In this document: positions 8,329 to 17,619 of the stretch, piece by piece
Position numbering within the stretch: the stretch's first letter is position 1
Layout of the letters: each line of letters begins with the position of its first letter
Assembly: GCA_030147845.1 (NCBI GenBank)
Contig: JASBUN010000026.1
Span: 31,257-95,256, forward strand
DNA length: 64,000 nt
Origin: Gammaproteobacteria bacterium
GTDB lineage: Bacteria; Pseudomonadota; Gammaproteobacteria; JASBUN01
Direction: 5' to 3'
Notes under the pieces: generated by a model
The model's input: only the letters and a program-made list of their open reading frames with translations
The model's database searches: none
Told to the model about the DNA's origin: nothing
Made by a program: the position numbers and the translations under genes

Positions 8329-8937
8329 TGTAAACTGCTCCTCGCGTTGTAGTGGACCTTGGCTCCGAGCAAATTCGCTGTCGGGCGAAGACCCGCGCAG
8401 TTACTTGTCGGAACACAAACCGGTCTCTTGTTTGTCGAATGTTCACCATCTCAATAAATCAATAACGACAGGACGCATTGGCGTAGCTACCGAAGTAAGG
8501 TCGAATAGTTTGACGTTACGCCGGCGGTCTCGCATCGGTCACTGGGTATCGACGCAGCTTCCCTCTATTCTGTCGCTCGCACGCAACGCGGAAAGCTGCG
8601 CAAACTGCGATATTCGATTACTACCGCACTAATCACTACATTACTAGCCTAACGGCTAAATATTTAATATTGATATTTTCTACCACAATGTGAAATGAAA
8701 CCGCGGCGCGTAGTGTCGAGCCACGGCGGTGAGTGTGTCAGCGTTGCGCAGCGGGATCAATCCTTGGTTCGCGGTTCGAGTACTTGGCGTGCCGCCGCCT
8801 GCGTCGCGCTGCGCAGTTGGGACACAGCGCTACCGGGCGGCGCAGGCGCTTGATCGGTCACCCGTCCGCGCAGGTTTGCCGGCAACCGTAAGCACGGACG
8901 GGCCGACAATAAAACAGTAGGGAGGTTACGTCGGACA
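8329..8937. other. Gene-free interval with a structured segment
   Basis: About 600 bp without a supported gene. An AT-rich patch at 8645-8690 includes a TTGATA at 8671. It is followed by two adjacent GC-rich stem-loops. The first has arms 8796-8803 and 8841-8848 with an inner GCGCTG/CAGCGC stem. The second has arms CCCGTCCG at 8861-8868 and CGGACGGG at 8895-8902. This could be a small structured RNA or remnants of palindromic repeats. Confidence 0.35.
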
Positions 8938-8938
8938 C

Positions 8939-8967
8939 AAAAATGGGCCGCCCGCTGGGCGGCCCAT
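8939..8967 (-). terminator. Intrinsic terminator of the OMP gene
   Basis: Read on the minus strand, an 11-bp perfect GC-rich stem (ATGGGCCGCCC and its complement, 8943-8967, 3-nt loop) is followed directly by a TTTTTG run. It lies 94 bp downstream of the outer-membrane protein gene, which it should terminate. Confidence 0.85.
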
Positions 8968-9060
8968 CACAGTCTCGGCGGACACAAGCGCGATAGAACG
9001 ATGCAATCAGCTAAGCGTTCGACAAGCTAGCACGCCATACCGAATCGCTAGTGGCCAACA

Positions 9061-9618
9061 TCAAAAATGGTGAACGAAGCCAAGGTTAATGGTTTGATAG
9101 TCGAAATCGCTCTTCTTCAAGAGCTGAATCCATTCCAGGTTGACTGCCGTGGAGGCGTTGCCGTAAAGCTCGACGCCGACACCGTACGAGACGCCCGTCT
9201 TGCGACCGTTGAGCGCGATACCCGACCCGGACGCGGATCCCTTCGCGTGGGTTAGTCCCAGCAATCCGTACAACTGCACGCGATCATTGTCGAATAACAA
9301 GTTGCCTCGAGCAAACACGCTCAGCGCATAATTCACATCCAGTGACACCGGGCTGCCGCTAAAATCGTTGGTATCGCTGCTCGGGAATAATAGATGTACT
9401 TCACCGGCAAAGTGTCGGGTAAAGTCGCGGCCGTATTTCAGTCCTCCACCCCACATACCGTATTTTGGCACCGACACACCGCCCACCGCGTCCTGGCGAA
9501 AACCCGAATAGCTGCCATAAATGCCGAAATAGTTTGCGCCTTGAGCGGCAAAGGCGGTTGAATTCATGCCCAACAAACTCATGCTTAGCGCAATCGCGCT
9601 GATTGTCCTTATCATCAT
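9061..9618 (-). CDS. Outer-membrane beta-barrel protein
   Basis: A 185-residue protein with a signal peptide (MMIRTISAIALSMSLLGMN, cleavage after AFAA). The mature part has alternating amphipathic strands and a C-terminal Phe (FVHHF), the signature recognised by the BAM complex. Its size and pattern suit an eight-stranded OmpA/OmpW-like barrel. The ATG at 9618 lies a good distance from GGGAGA; an upstream ATG at 9633 is less likely because it overlaps that ribosome site. It is probably monocistronic, with a terminator at 8939-8967. Confidence 0.75.
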   Translation of the reverse strand: MMIRTISAIALSMSLLGMNSTAFAAQGANYFGIYGSYSGFRQDAVGGVSVPKYGMWGGGLKYGRDFTRHFAGEVHLLFPSSDTNDFSGSPVSLDVNYALSVFARGNLLFDNDRVQLYGLLGLTHAKGSASGSGIALNGRKTGVSYGVGVELYGNASTAVNLEWIQLLKKSDFDYQTINLGFVHHF

Positions 9619-9709
9619 TATCCGATCTCCCATTAACCATCCGTTGAGTTGAAGCGCTCACAATAAAAAATACAACAACAATCGGCAAGCGGCACTTTCG
9701 AACCGGCCA

Positions 9710-10075
9710 CTATCTCGATTGCAGCCAAGCCAAAATTCGTCCTAGCGGCGACCAGACCAACGCCCAGCCGAGCGAAACGCCCGCCGCGTCGGCGACCATA
9801 TCCAAGTACTCGAAATCACGCCAACCGCTCCACCCCTGGATGTATTCAATCAAAATACCGAGGCCGATAAAACCGAATGCCAAACGCCAGCGTGCGCGTG
9901 TAGAAGTATAGAGCTGCGCAAACCAAAACATCATGGCCAAATAGGCGCACACGTGCTCAACTTTATCGGCTTCGGGAAATTTCATCACCGTTGGCGGCGA
10001 CGGCATAAGCGACCCGTAAATCACAACAAACACCAACAACCAACCGAGCAGCAGCCAAATCCTACGGATCGTCAT
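9710..10075 (-). CDS. VanZ family protein
   Basis: A 121-residue membrane protein with four helices (about residues 5-25, 43-60, 65-82, 96-116). The VanZ hallmarks are the YGSLMPSPP loop after helix 1, DKVEHVCAYLAMMFW at helix 2, and the IEYIQGWSGWRDFEYLDMVADAAG segment. VanZ-type proteins occur in envelope contexts; VanZ itself confers low-level teicoplanin resistance, but the general biochemical role is unclear. It lies 10 bp after the MscS-type gene, so the two are probably co-transcribed. Confidence 0.85.
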   Translation of the reverse strand: MTIRRIWLLLGWLLVFVVIYGSLMPSPPTVMKFPEADKVEHVCAYLAMMFWFAQLYTSTRARWRLAFGFIGLGILIEYIQGWSGWRDFEYLDMVADAAGVSLGWALVWSPLGRILAWLQSR

Positions 10076-10085
10076 TTTTATCCAA

Positions 10086-10658
10086 TCAATTTTTTGTGCT
10101 TAATTCCGAAGACGAGCGCAGTGCGGTTTCACCCGCCGATCGCCGGATGATACGTTGGAAAAACAAATTATTGGGAACCACCAAGGTGCTGCCGTCGGCC
10201 TCCTGAATGGTCGTGAACATGAGGCTGCGATCGACCGCGCGGCCCTTGATACCGTCAGGGATGATTTCGATGTGCTGGCCGATATTGTAGGGTCGCCAGA
10301 TCCAGATGAAAAAGGTCGCGGTGATGTTGCTCACCATGGTCCAAACCGCCAGCAGGCCCACGCCCACCACCGCTAAAACGCTGGCGATAGTAGTCCAGAT
10401 GCCGTCGACATTGATGCCCCAGAACCGCAGCAGAATCAACACCAATACGACCCATAGCACAGCGCTACTCACCTTGCGCACGAGAACGGCAGTGGTCTCC
10501 GAAACGTGAACGTGGCGGAAGGGGCGATGCAACAGCCGATCCAAGCCGCGCCGCAGTAACGAGATCAGCAACACCCCGATCGCCAGCACCAGGAGACTCG
10601 GCAGCAACTCGGCGATTGGATGCGGAAGATTGGCCAACCAAGCAACGATAGAGTTCAT
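10086..10658 (-). CDS. Small MscS-family mechanosensitive channel
   Basis: A 190-residue membrane protein with about three helices. The pore helix and beta domain resemble MscS: a glycine-rich third helix (IASVLAVVGVGLLAVWTMVSNITATFFIW) followed by a short beta domain ending in VVPNNLFFQRII. It is shorter than E. coli MscS (286 residues), lacking most of the cytoplasmic cage. I chose the ATG at 10658 because it directly precedes the first helix; an upstream start at 10697 is possible. Likely role: release of solutes under osmotic downshock or modulation of envelope tension. Confidence 0.78.
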   Translation of the reverse strand: MNSIVAWLANLPHPIAELLPSLLVLAIGVLLISLLRRGLDRLLHRPFRHVHVSETTAVLVRKVSSAVLWVVLVLILLRFWGINVDGIWTTIASVLAVVGVGLLAVWTMVSNITATFFIWIWRPYNIGQHIEIIPDGIKGRAVDRSLMFTTIQEADGSTLVVPNNLFFQRIIRRSAGETALRSSSELSTKN

Positions 10659-10800
10659 AATCCTATTAAGATAGCATCGAGCGGCGGTCGCCACCAAACC
10701 GTGCCGGCGGGATGGATTTTGGTCAGGTGCAGTGTGAACCCATACCCGGTTCGGTCAGCTTCCCGCTGTGGTTGGCGATACCCAACACCGCACAACGCCG

Positions 10801-11784
10801 CTACGCCGCAGGAGATGCGTCGGCCCGATTGTGCAAATACCATTCATAGGTTGTACGTAGACCATCGGCAAGCGTAATTCCGGCGCTCCAACCCAACGCG
10901 CGCAATTTGGACACATCGAGCAGCTTCCTCGGCGTTCCATCCGGCTTTGCTGCGTCGAATTCGAGTCGGCCATCAAAACCGACCGCGGCGCAAATCGCCT
11001 CAGCGAGTTCGCGGATGGTCAGATCCTTGCCGCTACCGACGTTGACCATACCCGCGTCAAAACCATGCTCCATGAGAAACACGCAAGCGTCCGCCAGATC
11101 ATCGACATGCAGGAATTCACGACGCGGCGTGCCCGTGCCCCACACTACCGCATACTCAGCGCCCGCCATTTTGGCCTCATGGAATTTGCGCATCAGTGCC
11201 GGGATCACATGGCTACTCGCCAAATCGAAGTTGTCGTTTGGACCGTAAAGATTAGTCGGCATCACCGATACGTACCGCGTACCGTACTGATGATTAAACG
11301 CCTCGCACAATTTGATGCCGGCAATTTTTGCCACGGCGTACGGCTCATTGGTCCGCTCCAGCGGTCCGCTAAGCAAATACTCCTCCTTGATCGGCTGACG
11401 ACACTCCCGTGGATAGATGCAGCTGGAACCTAAAAACAACAGGCCGCCGACTCCAGCGTCGTGCGCGGCTTGGATGATATTGGCCTCGATGACCAAATTC
11501 TCGTAGATAAAATCGGCTCGAAAAGAATCGTTGGCTTGGATGCCGCCGACCTTGGCCGCCGCAAGAAACAAGTAGTCCGGCTTCACGTCGCGCATAAATC
11601 GACGCACCGCGTCCTGGTCCAAGAGATCCAATTCCGCGCGGCTGCGCGTAATCACGTTTCGATAGCCGCCGGCCCGCAACCGTCGGCTCAACGCCGAGCC
11701 AACCATGCCGGCATGACCGGCGACGTAAATCTTGGATGTATTACTGATGGGCTGGCGCACGCGCTGGCTGTTTTGCTGAGACAC
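10801..11784 (-). CDS. fcl: GDP-L-fucose synthase
   Basis: A 327-residue extended short-chain dehydrogenase. The Rossmann motif is GHAGMVG, the catalytic motif YAVAKIAG includes the YxxxK pair, and SSCIYP supplies the serine. The sequence follows WcaG/Fcl throughout (LYGPNDNFD, EFLHVDDLADA). It performs the 3,5-epimerisation and 4-reduction that convert GDP-4-keto-6-deoxymannose to GDP-L-fucose for surface polysaccharide. The start is a GTG at 11784, 9 bp after the gmd stop, so the two genes form an operon. Confidence 0.95.
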   Translation of the reverse strand: MSQQNSQRVRQPISNTSKIYVAGHAGMVGSALSRRLRAGGYRNVITRSRAELDLLDQDAVRRFMRDVKPDYLFLAAAKVGGIQANDSFRADFIYENLVIEANIIQAAHDAGVGGLLFLGSSCIYPRECRQPIKEEYLLSGPLERTNEPYAVAKIAGIKLCEAFNHQYGTRYVSVMPTNLYGPNDNFDLASSHVIPALMRKFHEAKMAGAEYAVVWGTGTPRREFLHVDDLADACVFLMEHGFDAGMVNVGSGKDLTIRELAEAICAAVGFDGRLEFDAAKPDGTPRKLLDVSKLRALGWSAGITLADGLRTTYEWYLHNRADASPAA

Positions 11785-11793
11785 GCCGGCTAC

Positions 11794-12924
11794 TCACTGT
11801 TCGTAGTGGCTGAAAGTTGTAAAGCCTTCGGAACGACACAACTGGTCGCGGCGCGCCAGCTGTAAATCTTCCCGCACCATGGACTGTACCAGTTCGTCGA
11901 AGGTCGTTTTCGGTACCCACCCCAATTTCTCCTTCGCTTTGCTTGCGTCGCCGAGAAGCGTCTGCACTTCTGTCGGCCGGAAGTAGCGCGGATCTACACG
12001 CACGATCTCATCGCCCGGCTTGGTACTCCGATGCCCGTCGGCGACAATGCCATCAACGGACTCCACCACCCCAACCTCGTCGACACCCTCACCTTTCCAG
12101 GTCAAATGGATGCCGAGCTCGCGCGCGGCACAATCAACGAATTCTCTGACGGAATGCTGTACACCACTGGCGACGACGTAGTCCTCGGCCTCGGGTTGTT
12201 GCAGGATCAGCCACTGCGCCTCGACGAAATCGCGTGCGTGCCCCCAGTCACGTTTGGCATCGAGATTGCCAAGATACAGACATGCGTCCAACCCCAGTAC
12301 GACACGAGTGAGGCCGCGCGTAATCTTACGCGTAACAAACGTCTCACCGCGAATGGGCGACTCATGATTGAATAGTATGCCATTGCAGGCATACATTCCG
12401 TAGGCCTCTCGATAGTTCACCGTTATCCAGTACGCATAGAGCTTGGCGACGGCGTACGGACTGCGCGGATAAAATGGCGTGGTTTCACGCTGAGGGACTT
12501 CACGCACCATACCGTATAATTCGGAGGTTGACGCTTGATAAAAACGCGTCTGGCCAGCGAGTCCGAGAATACGCATCGCCTCGAGCAGCCGCAGCGTACC
12601 CAAGGCATCAGAGTTGGCCGTGTATTCCGGTTCCTCGAATGACACCGCGACATGACTTTGCGCAGCGAGGTTGTAAATTTCATCCGGCTGGATTTTCTGC
12701 ACGACCTGCACCAGGCTGCTGGAATCGGTCATATCACCATAATGCAGAATGAGGCGGCGATCGGGCTCGTGCGGATCCTGGTAAAGATGGTCGATTCGGT
12801 CGGTATTGAACGACGAACTCCTACGCTTGACGCCATGTACCTCGTAATCTTTTTTTAGCAAGAACTCCGCCAAATACGCGCCGTCCTGGCCGGTGATCCC
12901 CGTGATCAACGCTTTTTTCTTCAT
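11794..12924 (-). CDS. gmd: GDP-mannose 4,6-dehydratase
   Basis: A 376-residue NADP-dependent dehydratase. The [15 protein letters not shown] motif starts at residue 8, the [15 protein letters not shown] segment is specific to Gmd, STSELYG supplies the active-site Thr/Ser region, and [15 protein letters not shown] carries the YxxxK. It converts GDP-D-mannose to GDP-4-keto-6-deoxy-D-mannose, the substrate of the fcl product encoded 9 bp downstream. No glycosyltransferases are adjacent, so the acceptor pathway lies elsewhere. Confidence 0.96.
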   Translation of the reverse strand: MKKKALITGITGQDGAYLAEFLLKKDYEVHGVKRRSSSFNTDRIDHLYQDPHEPDRRLILHYGDMTDSSSLVQVVQKIQPDEIYNLAAQSHVAVSFEEPEYTANSDALGTLRLLEAMRILGLAGQTRFYQASTSELYGMVREVPQRETTPFYPRSPYAVAKLYAYWITVNYREAYGMYACNGILFNHESPIRGETFVTRKITRGLTRVVLGLDACLYLGNLDAKRDWGHARDFVEAQWLILQQPEAEDYVVASGVQHSVREFVDCAARELGIHLTWKGEGVDEVGVVESVDGIVADGHRSTKPGDEIVRVDPRYFRPTEVQTLLGDASKAKEKLGWVPKTTFDELVQSMVREDLQLARRDQLCRSEGFTTFSHYEQ

Positions 12925-13500
12925 TTTGATTTTGTCCTCGCCTTGGTGTTTCGAACAGCCCGAGTTACCCCGCCCCGCAATCCCTTCCCCGTATTACTCC
13001 CGGCGTCGACCAATCAGGGCCAATGCCGCCGTCGCGGTCCCTTACCGATAGCGTCCGGAACGTGCGCACCCTCCGCCACCAAGCGAATATTGATTAAAGT
13101 TGTTCGGTCAGTCAGCCTCAGACACCTTAGCACCAGCGCCAGCACGGACAAAACGATGTTAAGGGTAGACCTGGGCGTGCGCATCGAACGGCGTCGGGAC
13201 CGGGCAAATCTTAGCCGCCAACGGCCGATCGGGCCTATTGCCGGAAAATTCCACGCCGCCACGCGCAAACGGACAGGTACGCCAAACCAACACGATCCGC
13301 GACCCTTTGGCGCCACTCCTGCCGCATCGCGTACCGAATTACCAGCGGCGTCAGCCGGAACTTCAGCACATAAGGGCAAAAACCGGCGGCCCAGTTCAAG
13401 TAACATATCGAAATTGCCGTTACCGACAATAATACCTACAATCCCAATAGGGAGAAATTCGCCGCGCGCAGATTTACCTATGGGGTCGCGCCGTACCGCC
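12925..13500. other. Divergent intergenic region, gmd / response regulator
   Basis: 576 bp separate the gmd start from the response-regulator start. The reading frame of the regulator stays open upstream, but the translated text is low-complexity and unlike any domain, so I treat it as non-coding. Promoters for both directions should lie here; none is clear by eye. Confidence 0.5.
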
Positions 13501-14142
13501 ATGAAAATACTCATCGCCGATGATCACGCGCTATTTCGCGAGGGTCTGCGTTATATGTTGCAGGAACTCGAAAGTAACGTCGAAGTGCTCGAAGTGCGCA
13601 GCGCCAACGAGGCCATGGACACGGTGGCCCGTACAGATGATCTGGACCTGATTCTGCTCGATCTGTCCATGCCCGGTCTGGATGGCTTCTCTGGTCTGAA
13701 AATGCTGCGCGAACGTTTCCCGGAAATACCGGTGGTTGTGGTCTCCGCCTCCGAGGACGTTCAGGACGTGCGCCGCTCATTGGACGGCGACGCCTCCGGC
13801 TACATCCCCAAATCCACCACCGGCCGCGATATGCTCGGTGCGCTGCGCAAGGTTTTGGACGGCGATATTTATACGCCGGACATTCACGGTGCCGGACATA
13901 ACGCCGCTGATCGCGGCGCGCAGGCATCATCTGACCATGCCGAAATGCAGTTAACGCCGCGCCAACGCGAAGTGCTAGGACTGATGTGTGGCGGCCATTC
14001 GAACAAAGCCATAGCGCGCATTTTGGGCATGGCCGAAGGCACAGTGAAAATTCACGTCACCGCCATCCTGCGCACCATGAACGTATCCAACCGCACGCAG
14101 GCGGTAATTCTGGCCGGACAGCTGGGCCTCACACCGCAATAG
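13501..14142 (+). CDS. NarL/LuxR-type response regulator
   Basis: A 213-residue transcription regulator. The receiver domain (1-120) has the DDH acidic pair at 7-9, phospho-acceptor Asp54 (LLDLSMPG) and Lys104 (YIPKSTTG). The C-terminal LuxR helix-turn-helix spans about 148-205 (LTPRQREVL, then NKAIARILGMAEGTVKIHV). The ATG at 13501 gives the exact receiver start. It converges with the hybrid kinase gene 47 bp away, its likely partner: the pair resembles NahK/ErcS-type kinases with AgmR-type regulators, which is inference from architecture. Confidence 0.92.
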   Translation: MKILIADDHALFREGLRYMLQELESNVEVLEVRSANEAMDTVARTDDLDLILLDLSMPGLDGFSGLKMLRERFPEIPVVVVSASEDVQDVRRSLDGDASGYIPKSTTGRDMLGALRKVLDGDIYTPDIHGAGHNAADRGAQASSDHAEMQLTPRQREVLGLMCGGHSNKAIARILGMAEGTVKIHVTAILRTMNVSNRTQAVILAGQLGLTPQ

Positions 14143-14189
14143 CGGCCGCTGGACGAGCGGAGAAATAGCCGTCGCGCGACATCGACGCG

Positions 14190-15965
14190 CTACTGCACGC
14201 CCTGGCGCGATTGTTGTTTCTGCTTTTGTGCATGTTTGAGGAAGGCCCGCAAGTGCGCCGGCTTGACCGGTTTGTGCATGACGCGATAGTCGCTGGCATG
14301 TACGTCGCGCAGGCCGTCCGCCGCCATGTCACCGGTAATCAAAATCGCCGGAATCGGCGCGCCGGCCAGAGCTTCGATTGCATGGATAGCCTGTACGCCC
14401 GTACCGCCTTTGCCTAGGCGGTAATCCGCCAGGATGCCATCGGGCAGCGGCAATCCGGCACCCACACTGGCGCACGCCTCCTCCAGCGAGCCCGCCACGG
14501 CCACAGTACAGCCCCAACCTTCCAACAGAACCTGCACCGCTTCCTGGATGGCTAAATCGTCGTCGATGACCAATACATGCATGCCGCGGAGTTCCTGGCC
14601 AACCGCCGGCATCGGAACTTCGGTGTGCTCCTTGACCCCGGCCGCCTGACCGCGAGGGACGGTGACCGCGAATATTGAACCCTTGCCGACCACCGAGTCG
14701 ACGCGGATAGGATGCGCCAGTAAACGTCCGATACGGCTGACGATGGCCAAGCCGAGACCCAATCCTTTGCGCCGATTGCGTTCCGGATTGTCGAGCTGCA
14801 CATATTCATTGAAGATGTCGTCGAGCGACTCCTGGGGCACACCGACACCGGTATCGCGCACCTCGATGACGCATTCTGACCCGGCCGTACTCGAGCGTAC
14901 CGATACGCCGCCTTGATCCGTATACCGTATTGCGTTGGATACCAAATTGCGCAGCAAGCCCTCCAACAATGTTTTATCACTGCGCACGATGGCATCGCCA
15001 CAAGACTCAATGTGTAACAGCAAACCTTTTTCTTCGGCCTGTGGGCGATAGTCGTTCTCTATGCGATCGAACAGCGTCTTGAGCCGGAAATCTTCCATAT
15101 CAGGCTGCAACACGCCGGAATCGAGCCGCGAGATATCCAACATGGCGTTGAACAGACTCTCCAGCGCCTGCACCGACGCACCAATATTGTCGACGATCTT
15201 GCGCACTTCCGGATAACGGATACGATCTCCGAGGGCGGTGGCAAACAGGCTCAGTGCGTGTAACGGTTGACGTAGATCGTGACTGGCGGCGGCCAGAAAT
15301 TTCGACTTGGCGATGTTGGCGCGCTCAGCCGCCTCCTTTTCGCGTGTCAAACTTTCCACCAACTCGATATTTTGATAACGCAGTTTGAGTGACTCGAGCA
15401 GCGTCTTATTGATGTTGCGCGCAAATATCGAGTAGATGACGTAAAAAACCAAGCCCATGGTGGCCATGGCTTCGCGCACCAAACCGCCGGAAAGAAACAA
15501 GTGAATGATGAGGGGAAACAGCAACAGCGTGAAGTAACTGTAAAATGCGGGTGGGGAGGCGGAAAGCGATGCAATTGCACCGGCGCCCATGCCCAGCAAC
15601 ACCACGGCAAGAAACGCCTGCATTTCGATGTTAGCCGGGACAAAAAGCCAGACACCGGCCGAACCCCACACAGCCCCTGAAACGATCGTTCCAAGCAGGA
15701 AACGCCGTTCCCATAAATCGAGCCGTTCACGCAGTCGGGGTTCTTTCCAATACAGCCAAGTATCGTAGATCCGTGCACTGGTAATAATATAGATCAGCGC
15801 ACACCAGGTGATCGCGATCCACTCCGGCACTTTGCCCCAGACCACAAACAAAGTGAACGCGGAGACCATGATGTTGGCCGCCAGCACCACCGGCAGATGG
15901 CGGTAAACGGTCTGGATTTGGGCGGCGCGGATACGCGGATCGCGATAGTCGACGGCGGCGGACAT
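14190..15965 (-). CDS. Hybrid sensor histidine kinase with C-terminal receiver
   Basis: A protein of about 591 residues. Six hydrophobic segments at about 25-185 form a membrane sensor. A coiled coil precedes the HisKA H-box ASHDLRQPLHALSLF (His229). The ATPase domain shows RNLVSNAIRYT (N box), VRDTGVGVP (G1) and KGLGLGLAIV (G2). A receiver follows, with DDD at its start, ILADYRL as phospho-site and the lysine in VMHKPVKP. It should autophosphorylate, pass phosphate to its own receiver and then on through a phosphotransfer partner, or phosphorylate the convergent NarL-type regulator directly. I use the ATG at 15965; a TTG at 16043 would add 26 basic residues. Confidence 0.88.
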   Translation of the reverse strand: MSAAVDYRDPRIRAAQIQTVYRHLPVVLAANIMVSAFTLFVVWGKVPEWIAITWCALIYIITSARIYDTWLYWKEPRLRERLDLWERRFLLGTIVSGAVWGSAGVWLFVPANIEMQAFLAVVLLGMGAGAIASLSASPPAFYSYFTLLLFPLIIHLFLSGGLVREAMATMGLVFYVIYSIFARNINKTLLESLKLRYQNIELVESLTREKEAAERANIAKSKFLAAASHDLRQPLHALSLFATALGDRIRYPEVRKIVDNIGASVQALESLFNAMLDISRLDSGVLQPDMEDFRLKTLFDRIENDYRPQAEEKGLLLHIESCGDAIVRSDKTLLEGLLRNLVSNAIRYTDQGGVSVRSSTAGSECVIEVRDTGVGVPQESLDDIFNEYVQLDNPERNRRKGLGLGLAIVSRIGRLLAHPIRVDSVVGKGSIFAVTVPRGQAAGVKEHTEVPMPAVGQELRGMHVLVIDDDLAIQEAVQVLLEGWGCTVAVAGSLEEACASVGAGLPLPDGILADYRLGKGGTGVQAIHAIEALAGAPIPAILITGDMAADGLRDVHASDYRVMHKPVKPAHLRAFLKHAQKQKQQSRQGVQ

Positions 15966-16116
15966 GCGTGCAGATGGCTCCCTGGCCACCTTGTTCGGGC
16001 GGCTCCGGAAGCTACGATAGCGCCAGCGGCGGTATAAAGACAAACGCGGCAGCGTGTCGCCGGCCGCCGATCGCAGGTAAACGCCCAGCTAACCGGCGGC
16101 GCTCAGCCATGACCGA

Positions 16117-17313
16117 TTAGTCGTCGTATTGTGGTGTCGCGCTCACTTTGTGGATACTCAGATCGGCGCCCTGATACTCCTGCTCCTGGGTCAGGCGCAT
16201 GCCAACCACTGACTTGATCGATCCATACACCAGCAAACCGCCCAGCAGCGCAACGACAATGCCGGTGGCCGTGCCGATCAACTGCGACCAAAGGCTGACA
16301 CCGCCCACACCACCGAGGATCTTGGCACCGAAAATACCGGCAGCGATGCCGCCCCAGGCACCACACAAGCCATGTAATGGCCAAACGCCAAGGACGTCAT
16401 CGATCTTCCAACGGTTCTGCGTCAAGGTAAACGTCCAGACGAACAATACGCCGGCGATCGCGCCGGTCGCCAAGGCGCCGAGTGGATGCATCACGTCGGA
16501 ACCGGCGCACACCGCCACCAAGCCCGCCAGTGGCCCGTTGTGCAAAAAACCGGGGTCATTGCGTCCAACCACCAGGGCCGCCAGGACGCCGCCGGCCATG
16601 GCCATGAGTGAATTGACCGCCACCAGGCCGCTGATATTGCCGATTTGCTGCGCCGACATGACATTGAAACCGAACCAGCCGACGGTCAAAATCCAGGCAC
16701 CGAGCGCTAGGAACGGAATGTTGGATGGCGGGTGCGCAAATACCTCGCCGTTGCGTCCATAACGGCCATGGCGCGGGCCCAGTAAAAGCACCGCCGTCAG
16801 CGCCAGCCAGCCACCCATCGCATGCACCACCACCGAGCCGGCGAAATCATGGAACGGATGTCCGAACAGACTCGTCAACCAATGCTGGAAACCGCCAAAG
16901 CGCCCCCAAGTCATACCTTCGAATAAGGGATAAACGAACGCGACCAGCAGCGCCGTCGCTACCAGCTGCGGGTAGAAGCGGGCGCGCTCGGCAATACCGC
17001 CGGAGATAATCGCCGGGATGGCGGCAGCGAACGTCAGCAGAAAGAAAAACTTTACCAGCTCATAGCCGTGGCCTTGCGCCAGCACGTCGGCGCCAACGAA
17101 GAATTCCTTACCGTAAGCGAAGTAGTAACCGATGAAAAAGTAGGCCATCGTGGAGATGGCAAAATCGGTCAGGATCTTGACCAGCGCGTTGACCTGATTT
17201 TTCTTGCGCACCGTGCCCAGTTCCAAAAAAGCGAAGCCCGCGTGCATTGCGAGCACCAGAATGGCGCCGACCAATACGAATAAAACGTCATTACCTGCGT
17301 GAACCGTGTCCAT
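16117..17313 (-). CDS. amt: Ammonium transporter Amt
   Basis: A 398-residue Amt/MEP/Rh channel with eleven predicted helices. Family signatures are the FLELGTVRKKNQVNALVKILTDF start, DFAGSVVVHAMGG carrying the conserved Asp-Phe-Ala-Gly and first pore His, and PLHGLCGAWGGIAAGIFG with the second pore His. It conducts ammonium across the inner membrane for nitrogen assimilation. The ATG at 17313 follows GGGAG. No glnK partner is adjacent. A sigma-54-type promoter and an NtrC-like dyad lie upstream, so nitrogen control is likely. The C-terminus (TQEQEYQGADLSIHK) matches the cytosolic tail that contacts GlnK. Confidence 0.95.
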   Translation of the reverse strand: MDTVHAGNDVLFVLVGAILVLAMHAGFAFLELGTVRKKNQVNALVKILTDFAISTMAYFFIGYYFAYGKEFFVGADVLAQGHGYELVKFFFLLTFAAAIPAIISGGIAERARFYPQLVATALLVAFVYPLFEGMTWGRFGGFQHWLTSLFGHPFHDFAGSVVVHAMGGWLALTAVLLLGPRHGRYGRNGEVFAHPPSNIPFLALGAWILTVGWFGFNVMSAQQIGNISGLVAVNSLMAMAGGVLAALVVGRNDPGFLHNGPLAGLVAVCAGSDVMHPLGALATGAIAGVLFVWTFTLTQNRWKIDDVLGVWPLHGLCGAWGGIAAGIFGAKILGGVGGVSLWSQLIGTATGIVVALLGGLLVYGSIKSVVGMRLTQEQEYQGADLSIHKVSATPQYDD

Positions 17314-17355
17314 CGATACTCCCGTCGCGCGAAAATGGGTCTCGGCGCGGTCAAA

Positions 17356-17371
17356 TGCACAAAATATGCCC
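17356..17371 (-). promoter_or_regulatory. Sigma-54-type promoter of amt
   Basis: On the minus strand the segment reads GGGCATATTTTGTGCA. The GG and GC dinucleotides are 12 bp apart as in the -24/-12 consensus TGGCACG-N4-TTGCA, with GGCA and GCA conserved. The predicted start of transcription would be near 17345, about 30 bp before the amt ATG. Confidence 0.65.
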
Positions 17372-17434
17372 ATAGGCCGAACGAATTGAAAACAACAGCT
17401 TAGCCGCATAGATCACGATTACGGTGCAGCGTAG

Positions 17435-17451
17435 CGCACTGTTTTGGTGCG
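17435..17451. promoter_or_regulatory. NtrC-like binding site upstream of amt
   Basis: CGCACTGTTTTGGTGCG is a near-perfect dyad matching the NtrC consensus TGCACY-N5-GGTGCA. It sits about 65-80 bp upstream of the -24/-12 element, the usual distance for an enhancer of a sigma-54 promoter. Confidence 0.65.
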
Positions 17452-17619
17452 TATTGGCTTGGAATGCACCGAGAACGGGCGATTTTTCCCTAAATACGGC
17501 GATACGGGTACATTTGGTGCGCTAAGCCGGACGATTGGCCCGCTCGCTGACCTCGCGGTAGTATGGGCGGCCCGAGGGCCGGACTTCGCCGGCCCTGCTC
17601 AACACCGCGAAAGACCGTT

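Noticed and set aside
8760..8800. GGTTCGCGGTTCGAGT segment as part of a tRNA gene
   Set aside because: No acceptor stem or anticodon arm can be drawn around it.
12943..13500. In-frame N-terminal extension of the response regulator
   Set aside because: Receiver homology begins exactly at the ATG at 13501 and the extension resembles no domain.
13014..13514. Minus-strand frame of 166 codons upstream of the NarL-type regulator
   Set aside because: It overlaps the regulator start, has no recognisable domain or ribosome site, and its composition looks like the shadow of GC-rich DNA.
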